A stretch of DNA of 13,269 bases from JBPEXY01 sp052031065 (GTDB lineage Bacteria > Pseudomonadota > Gammaproteobacteria > Immundisolibacterales > Immundisolibacteraceae), in contig JBPEXY010000202.1 in assembly GCA_052031065.1 (NCBI GenBank), forward strand, positions 1-13,269, in the 5' to 3' direction. Below are positions 12,861-13,269 of this stretch, piece after piece (position 1 is the stretch's first letter; each line of letters opens with the position of its first letter). Below the pieces are notes generated by a model. The model did not search any database and was not told the origin of the DNA. It saw only the letters and a list, made by a program, of their open reading frames with translations. Position numbers and translations under genes: made by a program.

Positions 12861-13269
12861 TTAGTTGGTGCGGCTATGTTGCCAGCTGCTTGGCCAGATG
12901 TCTGATTTGCCGGGCGACAGTATCCCAACCGGGTCCAGCGCATCCTTGATTTTCTGATTCACTTTCATCAGTCCGCTATCGTTACCGGTGTAGCAGCCCA
13001 TCACCGTGTTCATGTAGCGCAGATTGGCTTTGAGCTCTCCGTAACCTGCCGCTGCAGCCTTCTGAATGATGTCTACCGAGCAGGCGTCGGCGCGACGTGC
13101 GGCGTCTTCATCACGGGGGTCAAACATCACCATGGTCAAGGCAATCATGCCACGAAATGTTCCGACCATCTCGGTCAGGTGGTCAAAACCGTAGCCATTG
13201 GTGATGTCCCGCATCATGTTGTAAAGCTTAACGGCGTGGTCACCGCCCATGGGTCCCATAGGGCTGAAA
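12861..13269 (-). CDS. VAO/4-cresol dehydrogenase-type FAD flavoprotein, C-terminal part, cut by window edge
   Basis: Only the last 136 residues are visible; the gene enters from beyond the right edge, and the frame is open to position 13268. The segment MFDPRDEDAARRADAC, the helix after it, and the terminal DALDPVGILSPGKSDIWP closely match the C-terminal domain of the vanillyl-alcohol oxidase family (VAO, PchF, eugenol hydroxylase). These enzymes oxidise para-substituted phenols through a quinone methide; the dehydrogenase members donate electrons to a cytochrome c, and one is encoded 16 bp downstream. Aligned by eye to VAO and PchF, the conserved Tyr-Arg pair near the flavin is replaced by Leu-Lys in GELKANLRYMN (13029-13034). 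The FAD-binding domain and any covalent-flavin residue are outside the window. Family assignment is strong; substrate is uncertain. Confidence 0.88.
   Translation of the reverse strand, partial: FSPMGPMGGDHAVKLYNMMRDITNGYGFDHLTEMVGTFRGMIALTMVMFDPRDEDAARRADACSVDIIQKAAAAGYGELKANLRYMNTVMGCYTGNDSGLMKVNQKIKDALDPVGILSPGKSDIWPSSWQHSRTN

Noticed and set aside
12845..12943. Longer start for the cytochrome inside the flavoprotein gene
   Set aside because: It would place 33 residues before the signal sequence; the ATG at 12842-12844 has its own GGGGAG site and a proper lipoprotein N-terminus.
1..13269. Mobile elements, CRISPR, tRNA or other RNA genes
   Set aside because: No transposase-like frames, long terminal repeats, regularly spaced arrays or tRNA cloverleaf elements were seen on either strand.

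Overview
The window looks like a catabolic accessory region of a medium-GC proteobacterium, most probably a gammaproteobacterium of marine or hydrocarbon-rich habitat. That assignment is an inference from the gene families and their flavour; there is no rRNA or other phylogenetic marker here. No tRNA, CRISPR array, insertion sequence or transposase was seen.

Layout, left to right. (1) At the left edge, on the minus strand, is the N-terminal part of an alpha/beta hydrolase of the type found in aromatic meta-cleavage pathways. It is separated by a 417-bp divergent, operator-like region from a long plus-strand block. (2) Positions 620-8244 hold an unusual tandem array of benzoate/toluate/anthranilate-type Rieske ring-hydroxylating dioxygenase genes: four large (alpha) subunits (alpha1 620-1963, alpha2 2690-4024, alpha3 4376-5701, alpha4 6375-7709) but only three small (beta) subunits (beta1 2048-2539, beta3 5797-6300, beta4 7747-8244). 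Alpha2 has no beta partner. A strong terminator follows beta1, and a 351-bp gap with repeated GTGAC half-sites lies between alpha2 and alpha3. (3) Three further plus-strand genes follow: a periplasmic-binding-protein-fold protein with no possible signal peptide (8378-9283), a zinc-free medium-chain reductase (9347-10351) and a beta-hydroxyacid dehydrogenase (10393-11283), closed by a perfect bidirectional terminator. (4) Converging from the right on the minus strand are the C-terminus of a VAO/4-cresol-dehydrogenase-type flavoprotein, its probable cytochrome c partner (a lipoprotein), and a ketopantoate-reductase-family protein.

How they may work together (inference): the oxygenase array would cis-dihydroxylate several related aromatic acids, using an electron-transfer reductase that is not encoded here (neither a BenC-type reductase nor a BenD-type cis-diol dehydrogenase is present). 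The hydrolase and the three NAD(P)-dependent oxidoreductase families would process ring-cleavage or side-chain products. The flavocytochrome would oxidise an alkyl or hydroxybenzyl-type side chain in the periplasm. The most notable points are the four-alpha/three-beta array, the near-identity of the Rieske domains of alpha1 and alpha2 against much more divergent catalytic domains, the cytosolic binding-protein-fold protein, and substituted active-site positions in the flavoprotein and the ketopantoate-reductase homologue.
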